DNA of 64,000 nucleotides from Paragorgia papillata (lineage: Eukaryota > Cnidaria > Anthozoa > Scleralcyonacea > Coralliidae): the NCBI GenBank assembly GCA_035771165.1, contig JAWNZC010000469.1, positions 212,001-276,000 on the forward strand, given 5' to 3'. Both the position numbers and the translations under genes were made by a program. Shown here in pieces: positions 40,997-50,865 of this stretch (position 1 is its first letter; each line of letters opens with the position of its first letter). The notes under the pieces are model-generated. The model was given only the letters and a program-made list of their open reading frames with translations. It searched no databases and was not told the origin of the DNA.

Positions 40997-41185
40997 TCAT
41001 ATTTGTACAAACCGGAAATGTTTTACGCATGTGTTTCTGTGGTCCCTTTTTGTTCTTGGAGGTGGAACCCGTATCAGCATTGGAAGGGGGGAAGCCATTC
41101 CTTCTTTTTGTACCTTTTGGATTTGAACTGGAATAATAATAACTTTGTGCTTTAGATTTTTAGCTTTTGAGTTTTTTAATCCCAT
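40997..41185 (-). CDS. Possible Polinton small basic protein, 62 aa
   Basis: Begins MGLKNSKAKNLK, basic throughout, with a Pro-rich middle (PPPRTKR). Another frame over the same DNA is also basic and Ser/Asn-rich and extends past this stop. The gene may be frameshifted or not real. Confidence 0.25.
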   Translation of the reverse strand: MGLKNSKAKNLKHKVIIIPVQIQKVQKEGMASPLPMLIRVPPPRTKRDHRNTCVKHFRFVQI

Positions 41186-41215
41186 TTGTAGTTTTTGTTT
41201 ATTAGATTCCCATAC

Positions 41216-41581
41216 TTAGAGATCATATTGAGAAAGGTCTTTGTAAACTGTTTTTACCCTAGGAATTTCTTCCTTGCAGTTTGGGTCCTCTTTTTGAGGT
41301 CCTCCCCATTTACTGTATACAATGTAAGTTAGTAGGAGTGTACAACAAGTTCCAACTATTGTTCCAGTAGATGTTATTAAAGATGTTGAAGATCCGGCTT
41401 TTAGCGAATCTTCTTCTGGGATTGTTTCCATTTGTTGTTTTTTCTTTAGTTTTGCGGCCCTACTTATTGCAGCCAGTTTTTTTCCTTGGGCAACTCTTTT
41501 TGGATTTTTAATATGAACAGGTGGAGGAGTTTTTGTAATAGTTTGTTTTTCTTCACTTTGTTTACTTTGTTCTGCTTTCAT
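41216..41581 (-). CDS. Polinton basic single-pass membrane protein, 121 aa
   Basis: A Lys/Arg-rich N-terminal half with NPKRVAQGKKLAAISRAAKLKKK (about 24-46), a motif type common in Polinton virion proteins, then an acidic patch. One transmembrane helix follows (STGTIVGTCCTLLLTYIVY, about 72-90) and a short polar tail. The basic part may contact DNA under a membrane or capsid. The start is in ATAAATG. Confidence 0.55.
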   Translation of the reverse strand: MKAEQSKQSEEKQTITKTPPPVHIKNPKRVAQGKKLAAISRAAKLKKKQQMETIPEEDSLKAGSSTSLITSTGTIVGTCCTLLLTYIVYSKWGGPQKEDPNCKEEIPRVKTVYKDLSQYDL

Positions 41582-41686
41582 TTATATTTGTTTAAAATTT
41601 GTTTAACAACTAGTTTAAATTTGTTTAACAACTAGTTTAAATTTGTTTAAAATTTGTTTGGCAGCTAGTTCAAAAGTTTTTTTTAT

Positions 41687-42868
41687 TTAATTAATCTTAA
41701 GTAGGTTAATTTCCACATCCCGCACATTAAAAAACAGGAAGGTGTAGTCATCTCCAACCGAACCAGAATAACAATGCAAAGATACTTTGGTTCCCTTTAT
41801 TATGGTTGCAATGCCTTCGCAAAATATATGGTGGGGGTGTGTTTCGTTATATGTTTTTCCCATGGTTAAAACTTCCAAATCCGCAAGTTTGTTTGATCTT
41901 GTACCAACATCTCCATGGTAAAGATCTGTTTTAAGGTCAAAATATGATCTATATGAAGAAGCCCACCATGAAGATGCCTTACTTTGTTGGTCTATTTTGT
42001 GTCCATCTGGTTCTAGTGTAAACCAGTACTTCACCAAATATTTTCCAGAATCTGCTGCGGTAAATGATAGCAAAGTGCTGTTGTTATTTGTGTTATCCCA
42101 ACCACCTGCTTTATAGCTTGTTTTCCCACTACCTTTTCTATACTTTGTTACTTGTGTAAAATTTCCAGCTTGTCCTGTGGCTCCAGTAACACCTCTTAAA
42201 CCTCTAATACCTCTTTGTCCAGTTGTTCCTTTTGGTCCTGGAAGTCCTTGGGGTCCCCTATCTCCTTTGTCTCCTTTGGAACCTGCTACACCTTTGGGTC
42301 CTTGGGAACCTTGGGATCCTTGTGGACCTGTTGCCCCAGTGTCTCCTTTATCTCCTTTGGATCCTTTGGGTCCTTGGGAACCTTGGGGTCCTTTGAAACC
42401 TGCTGCACCTGTTGCCCCAGTGTCTCCTTTGTTCCCTTTTGCTCCATCATCACCATGGTCTCCTTTGTCTCCTTTTTGGGCTGTTGCACCTGCTAAACCT
42501 TTGTCTCCTTTGTCTCCTTTGTCTCCTTTGGAACCTTTGGAACCTTGGGTTCCATGGTCTCCTTTGTCTCCTTTGGAACCTGTTACACCTGTTACACCTG
42601 CTAAACCCCTGTCTCCTCTGTCTCCTTTGAGTCCTTGGGGTCCTCTAATACCATGATCTCCTTTGTCTCCTTTGGAACCTGTTGTACCTGTTAAACCTTT
42701 GTCTCCTTTGTCTCCTTTGGAACCTTGGGATCCTTTGTCTCCTTTGGGACCTGCTAAACCTCTATCTCCTTTGTCTCCTTTGGCACCTGTATCACCTTGG
42801 GGTCCCTGTTCTCCATCCTTTCCATAACTGGGATAATCTAAATCTTCATATCCATAGTAATAACTCAT
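41687..42868 (-). CDS. Polinton collagen-shaft fibre-like protein, 393 aa
   Basis: The N-terminal tag MSYYYGYEDLDYPSY is followed by about 73 Gly-X-Y triplets (residues 16-235) rich in GDKGDKG, with a single Gly replaced at residue 130. A beta-rich globular head follows (236-393, containing SGKYLVKYWFTLEPDG and a final YTFLFFNVRDVEINLL) that resembles C1q/TNF-type trimer heads. Trimeric fibre architecture is inferred: anchor, rigid shaft, receptor-binding knob. The neighbouring gene product shares the anchor. No signal peptide is present, as expected for a virion component made in the cytosol. Confidence 0.7.
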   Translation of the reverse strand: MSYYYGYEDLDYPSYGKDGEQGPQGDTGAKGDKGDRGLAGPKGDKGSQGSKGDKGDKGLTGTTGSKGDKGDHGIRGPQGLKGDRGDRGLAGVTGVTGSKGDKGDHGTQGSKGSKGDKGDKGDKGLAGATAQKGDKGDHGDDGAKGNKGDTGATGAAGFKGPQGSQGPKGSKGDKGDTGATGPQGSQGSQGPKGVAGSKGDKGDRGPQGLPGPKGTTGQRGIRGLRGVTGATGQAGNFTQVTKYRKGSGKTSYKAGGWDNTNNNSTLLSFTAADSGKYLVKYWFTLEPDGHKIDQQSKASSWWASSYRSYFDLKTDLYHGDVGTRSNKLADLEVLTMGKTYNETHPHHIFCEGIATIIKGTKVSLHCYSGSVGDDYTFLFFNVRDVEINLLKIN

Positions 42869-42874
42869 GTTTAT

Positions 42875-43675
42875 TTATATAAAGTTCCCATATTCTTTCA
42901 TCATATCCTTATTAATTTTTACGATATCAGTTTGACGTAATGGACCATACACAACTTTAAACCCATATATTTTTCCTTTCAGTTGATAATTGATCGCGGT
43001 GGGAATACTACCATTAAATCTTTCACATAAAAATACAGATCCAAATGGGCTGCCTATATCTGTCAAATCCGATTTAAATTCTGATCCTTTCATCAGTTTA
43101 CCATTCAAATACAAACAGGATCCGGTTCCCAACCAATGGCATGATATAATGTGTTTATGTAAAATACTATGTCCGACAACATCCGCAGTAATAGTTGTTC
43201 CACCTTCTATACCACCAACTATTAAATGGTTGTATGAGTAGGATTTAAAGCTAATGTATTTATCATAATTACCATTATCATTCCCAATAAGATAGCACCA
43301 AGAACCAGAAACCGATGTGTCTACTACCGCACAAACAATGAAAATAGAAACATCACCAAACTGCATATCAGGGCAACAAAAACCCATGTAGTTATTTCCC
43401 TTGTTCTCAATGTAATCTTGGCCAAATGTTGGGGCAAGGGTTTTATCATTCTGCCATAAACAGTATTTTCCATTCCGTGCTTGTAATAACCTTTTTTCAC
43501 CGTTAACAGTTTCAATGGTTCTGTCAGCAGTTTTCAAGTTGATATCAAAAACAGTTTTGTAATTTCCTTCCACTTCCAGATGTTTTAATTTCTTTTCAAT
43601 GTCTTTAATTCTCTTTTCGGTGTCGCCATGTTGTGCGATATGCTTGCGTCTGCCATAACCATAGAAGTAACTCAT
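42875..43675 (-). CDS. Polinton second fibre-like protein with lectin-like head, 266 aa
   Basis: The N-terminus MSYFYGYGRRKH matches the tag of the collagen protein. A short coiled coil (about 20-38, TEKRIKDIEKKLKHLEVEG) replaces the shaft. The remainder looks like a concanavalin/LamG-type beta sandwich: FVIC-type strands, CHWLGTGSCLYLNGKLMKGSEF and GKIYGFKVVYGPL, typical of the 'ligand minus solvent' lectin-like fold. Receptor binding is inferred. It ends six bases before the collagen gene start. Confidence 0.65.
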   Translation of the reverse strand: MSYFYGYGRRKHIAQHGDTEKRIKDIEKKLKHLEVEGNYKTVFDINLKTADRTIETVNGEKRLLQARNGKYCLWQNDKTLAPTFGQDYIENKGNNYMGFCCPDMQFGDVSIFIVCAVVDTSVSGSWCYLIGNDNGNYDKYISFKSYSYNHLIVGGIEGGTTITADVVGHSILHKHIISCHWLGTGSCLYLNGKLMKGSEFKSDLTDIGSPFGSVFLCERFNGSIPTAINYQLKGKIYGFKVVYGPLRQTDIVKINKDMMKEYGNFI

Positions 43676-43739
43676 TGTTTATTTTAAAGAATAATTTCTT
43701 ATTTTTAAAATAAGAAATTGAATTTTAAATTTTTTGGGT

Positions 43740-44003
43740 TTAGGATTTTTTTCCAATTTTTACTCTTTTTATATGAATATCTATATGATCATCTAGTTCC
43801 TTTTTTGTATCAAAGGGTTTGAAGCATTTTGGACATATATTAGGCATATTTTTAAAATGTAAAGTTTCTTCATGAACAACCTTTTTATGTAGTCTTATTG
43901 CTGTTTTTGAATTTGTTTCAAATTGGCAGGGTAAACAGATATATTTTTTAACTGGTTGATCTCTGGTAATATATTTATTATTTTTTTTAAACACATTACT
44001 CAT
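43740..44003 (-). CDS. Polinton C2H2 zinc-finger protein B, 87 aa
   Basis: Two C2H2 fingers, CLPCQFETNSKTAIRLHKKVVH (about 23-44) and CPKCFKPFDTKKELDDHIDIH (about 57-77), then a basic tail. It is a clear paralogue of protein A at 23405-23638 (same finger spacing, FDTKKELDDH versus FNTKKEMFDH). It starts five bases inside the right TIR and runs inward, the mirror image of protein A. Likely nucleic-acid binding and regulatory. Confidence 0.8.
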   Translation of the reverse strand: MSNVFKKNNKYITRDQPVKKYICLPCQFETNSKTAIRLHKKVVHEETLHFKNMPNICPKCFKPFDTKKELDDHIDIHIKRVKIGKKS

Positions 44004-44007
44004 TCTC

Positions 44008-44279
44008 TTTTATTTTTATTTTTAGTCTTTAAAACAAAAATCCAATTCTTCGGGAAAATTCTTCGGGAAAATTCTTCAGCAAAATTCTTCGGGAAAATTC
44101 TTCGGAAATAGTTTTTCAAAAGGATCCAAAAATCTTTTTGAAAATCTTAAAAACATTTTTAAAAAAATCAGGAGGGGAATTTTTGGGAAAATTTTTTTAA
44201 AAAATGGCGGCCATCTTGAAAAAACATGGCGCCACCAAGTCTAGCTAAGATGTCCCAGAATCCGCCTTTTTACACTACT
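44008..44279 (-). repeat. Polinton right terminal inverted repeat
   Basis: The reverse complement of 23128-23399, equal length, about one mismatch. Carries the same five GAAGAATT units (44045-44110). Followed by target duplication AATATA at 44280-44285. Confidence 0.95.
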
Positions 44280-44285
44280 AATATA

Positions 44286-45299
44286 TTTCGATGGCTTCAG
44301 ACTGATTTTTTGTCATAATATGAAGCATTATGACCTTTTGATTTAAAACTGATCTAAGATTAGAGAATTAGGATTAGAGGATTAGGATTAGTATTCTTAC
44401 AATGTCACTGTGAGGTCAATAAACCAATTTCTTGCCTGGTTGTTTTCGTGTTTTATTCAACTCTTTTTCATCGGTGGATATTCCCAGTGAGGAGTAAAAT
44501 CGTCTGGCGTTAGCCCAGAGTAAAATACGTAAGACTTAAGAGTCGAATGCCGTTTAGAAATGGTTAAGAGAAAGGTGTGAAAGTTAACTTTTTTTCCTCT
44601 AAAACGTTTTCTAGTGTAGATTTGTGCTTCCTCCTAGTTTCTTGCATAGCTCTAGTGTCAGTGCTGATAATTGAAAAGTTTTTTTTTTTACATTTGTAGC
44701 GTGTCTGTGTCTGCCATCCGGAGAAAAATTAGATTTACCGTAAAAAGTGGAAACTTAATCCAAATTAGAATTTCAGAACTTACTAGAACAAATATTTCTT
44801 CGCTGCTGAGAACTTTGAACTAATACTTTTCAATACTAAAGAGTAACACCAGGGCTGAGGAAAGAACTAAAGAATAAAACACAAATCTACACCGCAAAAT
44901 GTTTTAGAAAGGAAAGATGTAATTTTTTATAGTTTTTTCCTATCAAGTCACGTCAAATTTCGATGTTCCAGACTTTTAGTTTTAGATAAATTTAAAAAAC
45001 CCCAAAAACATTAAAACAATCAGATCTAGCAGCCATTGACAGTCATGCTACTATTTAGTTTGACGTCATTTGACGTCATTATTCAAGATGGCGCCACTCG
45101 TGGTGAAATTAGCTTGTACTCGCACATAATCGTTTTGAAAAGTAAATTATTTTTAAATTTCTTACAAGGCATTTTCAAAATAGACGAAGACGTTGACAAC
45201 ATTTTGATGCCAACTTGTTCAAATAGTCGGAGATGCCTTTTTGACATTTTTGATTGGATTTTGATATGAGCGTGCGTAATGTGTTATCAGCGGTATTAC
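44286..45299. other. No gene recognised
   Basis: Non-coding DNA between the Polinton and the 3' end of the second TRIM-TLDc copy. A few GATTAGGATTAG repeats lie near 44360. Nothing else can be assigned. Confidence 0.45.
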
Positions 45300-48200
45300 T
45301 CAGTAAAATACTTCTATTTCAGTTGGAGTAAAGTTGCAACTTCCAGCCAGAAGAGATTTGGTTTGTGCAGAGCCAGGTTGGTATCCTGGGGGTAATTGAT
45401 ATGAGTGGCCAAGGTTGGAGGATGAATGTTGATTGTGATTGGAGTTATCACTGATGGAGAAATCAAAACCCTGACCAAACCATGGTCCGTAGTTAGGATG
45501 GCTGAAGATTGCACGTTGCTTGTCGTGAACGTCGCATTTGAATGCAGGTATGTCGTCTTTATTTTTTAACGAAAACAAAAACGAGGAGTTGGACTGTTTA
45601 TAAGCTAGACCTGAAATAAAATGTAAAACATTTACTCCATGTGTTTATCATATTTTCCTTTACTTCATCATTGTCTTTAAAAAACATTTTAAACCAAAAC
45701 AAAGAAAATTTTTAAAACAGTTCTGTCATTGAATTATCTTGAATGTACAGTTTTAGCAGAACATTATAATTTTCTACATGTTTGATATAAAATACAGAAA
45801 TATAGAAAAAAAATTCAACTTCTAAAAACTAAAGTAAGGTTTCATTTGTTTAAAGTGTATATTTACTACTAAATATACTAATATGCTGTAATTACAATTA
45901 AATATACTATTATAATTATTTCTTTCACTACTCTAAATTATTTTATTGTTATAGTCAAAATGGAAATACCTTCCCACTTCTTCTTCTGTAGTTTGTTGTG
46001 TATTACTGTATTTCTGTAGCCGGTACCAAAGCATGAGAAGTATTTTTGTTGAAAACTGTACATATAAATAGTATAATTTAGCTTTAAATGGCATTTATTC
46101 ATAATACAATGGATATTTATCCCAAAATGATACCAACAGATGAATGTACATCAAGAATTGGTGACTTTTATCACTAGACTTTCCTCGTGCTTCAGTAGCA
46201 GCTACAGAAATACAGTAATACACAACCAACAATAAAATCTTAAGAGATAAGTCTTATGCCTCGACACGACCACGTTGATCTGCATCCTTCGCAATTCAGC
46301 CACTGCCTGCAAGTAAGGATGATTAGCCCCCAGTCCTTTTTTATCTTTAGGATAGCCTGGGTAGCTTGTGTATTAAGGCTTGGGTGCTTGGCATGCTTTT
46401 ACCCATGCAGCAGTCCTACAGATGGCCACTTTTAAAAATGTTTGGACAGTGACTTTTAGCATGAACAACCTCAGCAAAATATCTTCAAACAACAACGACA
46501 ACAACAAAGGTTTTTCCCTTTCTGATGTTTCTTGATTTCTGTCAGCTGTTGTTTTTTTAACTATTGTACAAGTTTTGTTACTTATTTTTGGCAAGACATG
46601 CAGATATGATGATTGGTTCTTACAACTATGTCTGCCAAAAAATGTTCATGGCCTTGTGCACCAAAATTTAAAATGTTTTTGATGATCAGATTTGAAATCC
46701 TGGCTACATACAAAAGCCTGAAGCTTGTGTCCAGCTGTGCTGACTAATTCCATAGAAAGTGATGATAAAGATTTTCTATGACAGACTATGTATGTGTTTT
46801 ATAGTATGGTGTTGAAACATTTTTGAACACTTTTGAAGTTTAGAACATACCTGCCCAGTTCTGGTCTGTATATCCACCACAAATATAATCTCTGACTTTC
46901 ACTAAAGTCACTGTAGGTCCCTTATTGTCACAACATCTGTGAAAATCTTTTGCACCCCATCCATCTCTGCCAGCTCGATAACAAAGACGCCACTGAAACT
47001 GATCACCCAACCACTTTTCCATTTGTTTGCCATATTCAAAATGACCATTCAAAATAATTGAGGTATTACATATTTCACCATAAACTGCTGCAGGATGACA
47101 TAGTAGATAAGAAAGAAAATTACATATGATTAACCCATTCCTCATTCCTGCCTCATTTCAGTGCTAAAGGGCGGTGCCCTGTTTAGTGGCGTCATAAACT
47201 CTTTATCAAAAATGTCGCGTTAAAAAATGTCCCGTAAAAAATGTCACTTTATACTATAGACTCTGCGTGAGCGAGCGATGAACCAGCGAACTCGCAGACA
47301 CAATCTCCAAGGCGAAGCGTTAATAAACAAAGCGTTAATAATTAGCCTTGCGTGCAGTGCAGACTCTACTGTTTATATTCAATGATGTAGTTTGGACGCA
47401 GCTATATTATACTAGGCTAGGAGCGCAGCTAACACCTAGAGAAATACCTCAGACCTTGTGAAGGTTTTAACTGGGGTTGAATCAACTACCTGTACCATCT
47501 ACCTTTAGTTAATTTTTCTTTCCTTTTAGTTTTATAATCTTACCAACTTTTCCCCGAACCAGTTTATCCAAGAACGTCGTAACATCATTGTCGTTGATTG
47601 GGGTGCTTTGATATTCAATGTTGCCATCATGAACAGGATTCAATCATACTCCGTGGTCGCTCTTGTTTCATTCTTTCTATATTCTCTTCAATCATCTTTT
47701 GCGATGAAAGGATTTCTTCATCGTTGCCTTTCTCAAGAATGTTCTTGGCTAGATTGAAAGAACCTTTTACTTTATCCACGTGACGTTTCACTTCGGTTTC
47801 TTGTTCCACAAGTGGTTCGTGAGTTTCTTTGTATTTCTTCTCCACTTCATTCATCATTAGTTTGGCTTTCTCTTCTAGCTTTTGTGTGAAGATTTTTAAA
47901 ACTTCTTCTTTCTGCCGAGTGATGTCTTTCTTTGCTTTCTTTGCTTTCTTTGCATTGTCTTCCAGAGACTGTTTGGCATTTGATATCAACTCTAATGTGT
48001 CGTTGCCTTCCTTCAGACTTTCTTCTAGATTGTACAACGCGATGCTAAAACTTCTCTTTGCTTCGCAGCTACTTCGTCAACCGAGAGACATGAATGATTT
48101 TGTTTGATGTGATTCAAGAGCATACAATGACTACAGATCAGTTCTTTGCATGTCTCGCAATAGAACTTAAGGGTCTCGTTCTCATGTTTCTTGCAGTAAA

Positions 48201-48689
48201 GTTTGCTCTGATCTTGGCTTCGTTCTCAGGTTGACTCAACTCGTTTATTGATAGCACAGTGTGTTTCTTGAAGGCTGGCCACATTTCGTGAACTTCGAAA
48301 CATTTTTCGCATAGGAACAACTCACAAGTTGTACATCGACTAACGGCTGGCTTTTGGCAATGAGAACATTGCGAAACCTTTGCTTGTCGTTGAATCGCCA
48401 TGACGTCTAACATATTTCGGATAAAATGACTGCTCGCCATTCCTGCTACTTCATCTTTTGGTTTCAGATTAAATTCTGAACGACATGTCGGACAGTTGAA
48501 TACTTCAATCTCTTTACCAGCTGCTTTCTCACGATGGCGTTTTACAAACTTCTCTAAACAGATTTTGCAAAACGAGTGTAAGCAAGGCATTAATGTTCGT
48601 GGTTCGTTCAAAGTTTCTAAGCAAATGGAACATGTCAGTAAGGATTCTAGTTGATCAACTGGAACGGCGTCGGTTGAAGAAGTAGCCAT
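45300..48689 (-). pseudogene. Second TRIM-TLDc gene, frameshifted copy
   Basis: Inverted paralogue of 8212-11706 with the same exon plan: 48689-47544, 47087-46851 and 45610-45300. RING Cys/His residues are intact, with one extra residue in the loop (RTLMPC). B-box, coiled coil and TLDc (SIILNG, FQWRLCYRAGRDGW, FHRCCDNKG, SNSSFLFSLKN, EVFY) follow. Exon 1 is broken by at least three one-base shifts: near 48195 after NEAKIRA, near 48035, and near 47645 before the exon end. The TLDc exons are open with good splice sites. The frameshifts suggest decay unless they are assembly errors. The promoter blocks match copy 1. Confidence 0.8.
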
Positions 48690-48860
48690 TGTAGACAACG
48701 TTTTGTTCAAAAAGTGTAGTAGTTTCGTGTGTTGATACTCAGTTTATAGTTAAACTGCAATGCCGACGGAAAGCGAAAGTGTTGGAAGTCGTTGTCTCTG
48801 AATTCTCAGTAAATGGTAATACGATTCTTGGTAAACTATCAAATATCCTGCTGTGATTGG
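48690..48860 (-). promoter_or_regulatory. Promoter region of the second TRIM-TLDc copy
   Basis: Contains the conserved leader, a CCAAT box (ATTGG at 48856-48860) within CCAATCACAGCAGGATAT, and GAAAGCGAAAGT at 48769-48780 on the plus strand, a close match to the interferon-response consensus GAAANNGAAA. The same three landmarks occur in the first copy, though the IRF-like box is on the other strand and not at an identical position. Confidence 0.55.
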
Positions 48861-49254
48861 TTTTCTATTTAGATATTCCTGTTTATATTTGCATCTTTTT
48901 AACTATACACTCAGCCTTGAGTACAATATATAGACTAGAGAACATCGCTTGCTTTTGCCAAGGAGCAAAACAGCCGAAACTGACGTGAATTCCTTGCATA
49001 ACGAATTAAATCTCATTTATACATCATGGTGACACGTGAAAAGTATTTTTACTGTTGCGTTTACACTTTTGATCAATTCTAGCATTTTCAAAATTATTAA
49101 TCTCTTGGAAAAGCACGTGGTGAATATGTTGGGCTATTGTGATGTCACGAGCATTTCCGAGCCAACGATTACAAATAGCTTTGGTTAGCTTTGCAAACTG
49201 TTGAAATGAGAGAGAGGCGCCGCCATACGACACAGTTCAGACCATGGATCCCAG

Positions 49255-49475
49255 CTAAGCCCTAGCAGTTGATTTTACGGAGGGAGGAAAACCGTAGCCT
49301 GCGAATACAGCCGCCTCACATCGACTAAAGTCTACTCACATGAGTCCCAAGCTCGAGAACGGGGCTGTTCCCAGACGGTCACCCATCCATCCAAGTACTA
49401 ACCCTGCATCCAACCGGGCTTAACTATTGGTGAGAGGCAGCGCCCTAACAGCACACGTCATCCGTGCTCCCTGTT
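49255..49475 (-). mobile_element. 5S rRNA-derived SINE, inverted copy
   Basis: Reverse-complement relative of 20491-20795. It includes GGTCACCCATCCATCCAAGTACTAAC (5S internal promoter region) and the CCGTAAAATCAAC tail part, here GATTTTACGGAGGGAGG. Confidence 0.75.
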
Positions 49476-49574
49476 TTCACTTTGCTCTGTAATACATAAC
49501 CTGATGCAAACACTCGTGTAATAAGTTTGGTAGAATTCGAACTTTCGAAGGTGCTTATGTAAATAAAACCCATG

Positions 49575-50340
49575 CGTGGGGTGTTGGTGGCACAGTGGTT
49601 AGCGCACGTGCCTTTCACCTCTGCGACCAGAGTTCGAATCCTGCTCTCAGCAGTTATCTGATTAAAATTTCACCTTGGCCGCATGTGAGAAGAGTGCTTC
49701 CAGTTTGACTCTACCAAACATCGCAGGTTTCCTCCGGGTACTCCAGTTTCCTCCTGTAGTAACACTGGATCAATGAAGGATGGTTCTTACTGGACCTCCA
49801 GAGAGAACAGTTTAGATATGACTGATAGAGTTATCCAGTATAAATAAAGTTAGTTTAGTTTACTCTGGTTTCCTTCTGTAGTAACACTGGATCAATGAAG
49901 GATGGTTCTTACTGGACCTCTAGAGAGAACAGTTTAGATATGACTGATAGAGTTATCCAGTATAAATAAAGTTAGTTTATTTTACTCTGGTTTCCTCCTG
50001 TAGTAACACTGGATCAATGAAGGATGGTTCTTACTGGACCTCTAGAGAGAACAGTTTAGATATGACTGATAGAGTTATCCAGTATAAATAAAGTTAGTTT
50101 AGTTTACTCTGGTTTCCTCCTGTAGTAACACTGGATCAATGAGGGATGGTTCTTAATGGACCTCTAGGGAGAACAGTTTAGATATACTATGAACTGATGG
50201 AGCTATCCAGTATAAATAAAGTTAGTTTAGTTTACTCTGGTTTCCTCCTGTAGTAACACTGGACCAATGAGGGATGGTCCTTACTGGACCTCCAGGGAGA
50301 ACAGTTTAGATATGACTGATAGAGTTATCCAGTATAAATT
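49575..50340 (+). mobile_element. tRNA-derived SINE with a fivefold amplified 3' domain
   Basis: The head at 49575-49655 has A-box-like GGTGGCACAGTGG and B-box AGTTCGAATCC. A body with CAGGTTTCCTCCGGGTACTCC follows. The final domain (TTTCCTCCTGTAGTAACACTGG to GTATAAATAAAGTTAGTTTA) is repeated five times at about 122-126-bp steps from 49745, 49867, 49990, 50113 and 50238. Retroposon; no protein. Confidence 0.8.
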
Positions 50341-50456
50341 AGATTAGTTTATTGGGTTTTTTTTAGTATTAATAGGAAAGCAAGATAGACGCACAATATC
50401 TGTTATTTTTTTTCAAATTGATGTTTCTTTTATTCCAGAATATACCAAAACAATAC

Positions 50457-50711
50457 CTTTCTGGCCCCTGGAGGGGTAGGTTCGAATATTTTGGCTTGCA
50501 TATCTGAGGGTAGGTTGGCGTAAATGGGTAGGATGACCAGTTCTTTTATTTTTGAGCCCAGTTTTCTCGTTTGGTCTGTGAGGATTTCAAACGAAGAAGT
50601 TTCAATTTCTTCTTGGCCAGTCAAGAAGACCAAGATATCTCCATTAGGTTGAGTTAAATGAATTTGTAGTACACTGACAACGACCGCGTCTAGATAGTCT
50701 GCTTCAGGAGC
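50457..50711 (-). CDS. DHX16: DHX16-like DEAH-box RNA helicase exon
   Basis: An 85-codon exon bounded by CCCCAG/ and AAAG/GTATTG. It encodes [34 protein letters not shown] (helicase motif IV region), [22 protein letters not shown] and [10 protein letters not shown], which is the spliceosomal DEAH helicase signature, closest in my judgement to DHX16. It is in frame throughout, with one apparent extra codon (ETSSFEIL). No neighbouring DHX16 exon was seen in the window, so it is either one exon of a gene with very long introns or an isolated fragment. Confidence 0.8.
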
Positions 50712-50865
50712 CTGGGGAAGATAAAGACCGTTAACATTTCACGTGTGGTACCGAGTTTTTTGCCAATGAGAACAATCGTATTTAAACACATGTAAAAAAT
50801 ACGATATTTTTATGACTAAAAATATCAGTTTAATGATCCAATGAAAATTGCGCTTGTTTAATTGT

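Larger units (their letters stand above)
23128..44279. mobile_element. Polinton/Maverick (adintovirus-like) element, 21.15 kb
   Basis: A self-synthesising virus-like transposon. The 272-bp terminal inverted repeats begin AGTAGTGTAAAAAGG and end CCTTTTTACACTACT, and a perfect 6-bp target duplication AATATA lies at 23122-23127 and 44280-44285. Six-base duplications and AG...CT ends are the Polinton hallmark. The element encodes protein-primed DNA polymerase B, a retroviral-type integrase, a packaging ATPase, and capsid and fibre candidates. Excluding two nested insertions it is about 18.6 kb, a normal size. It is unlikely to be fully competent: the ATPase is frameshifted, one gene fragment is broken, and no maturation protease was recognised. 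Confidence 0.96.

Noticed and set aside
42177..42656. Pro-rich and Leu/Cys-rich plus-strand ORFs
   Set aside because: Antisense reading of the collagen Gly-X-Y repeat.
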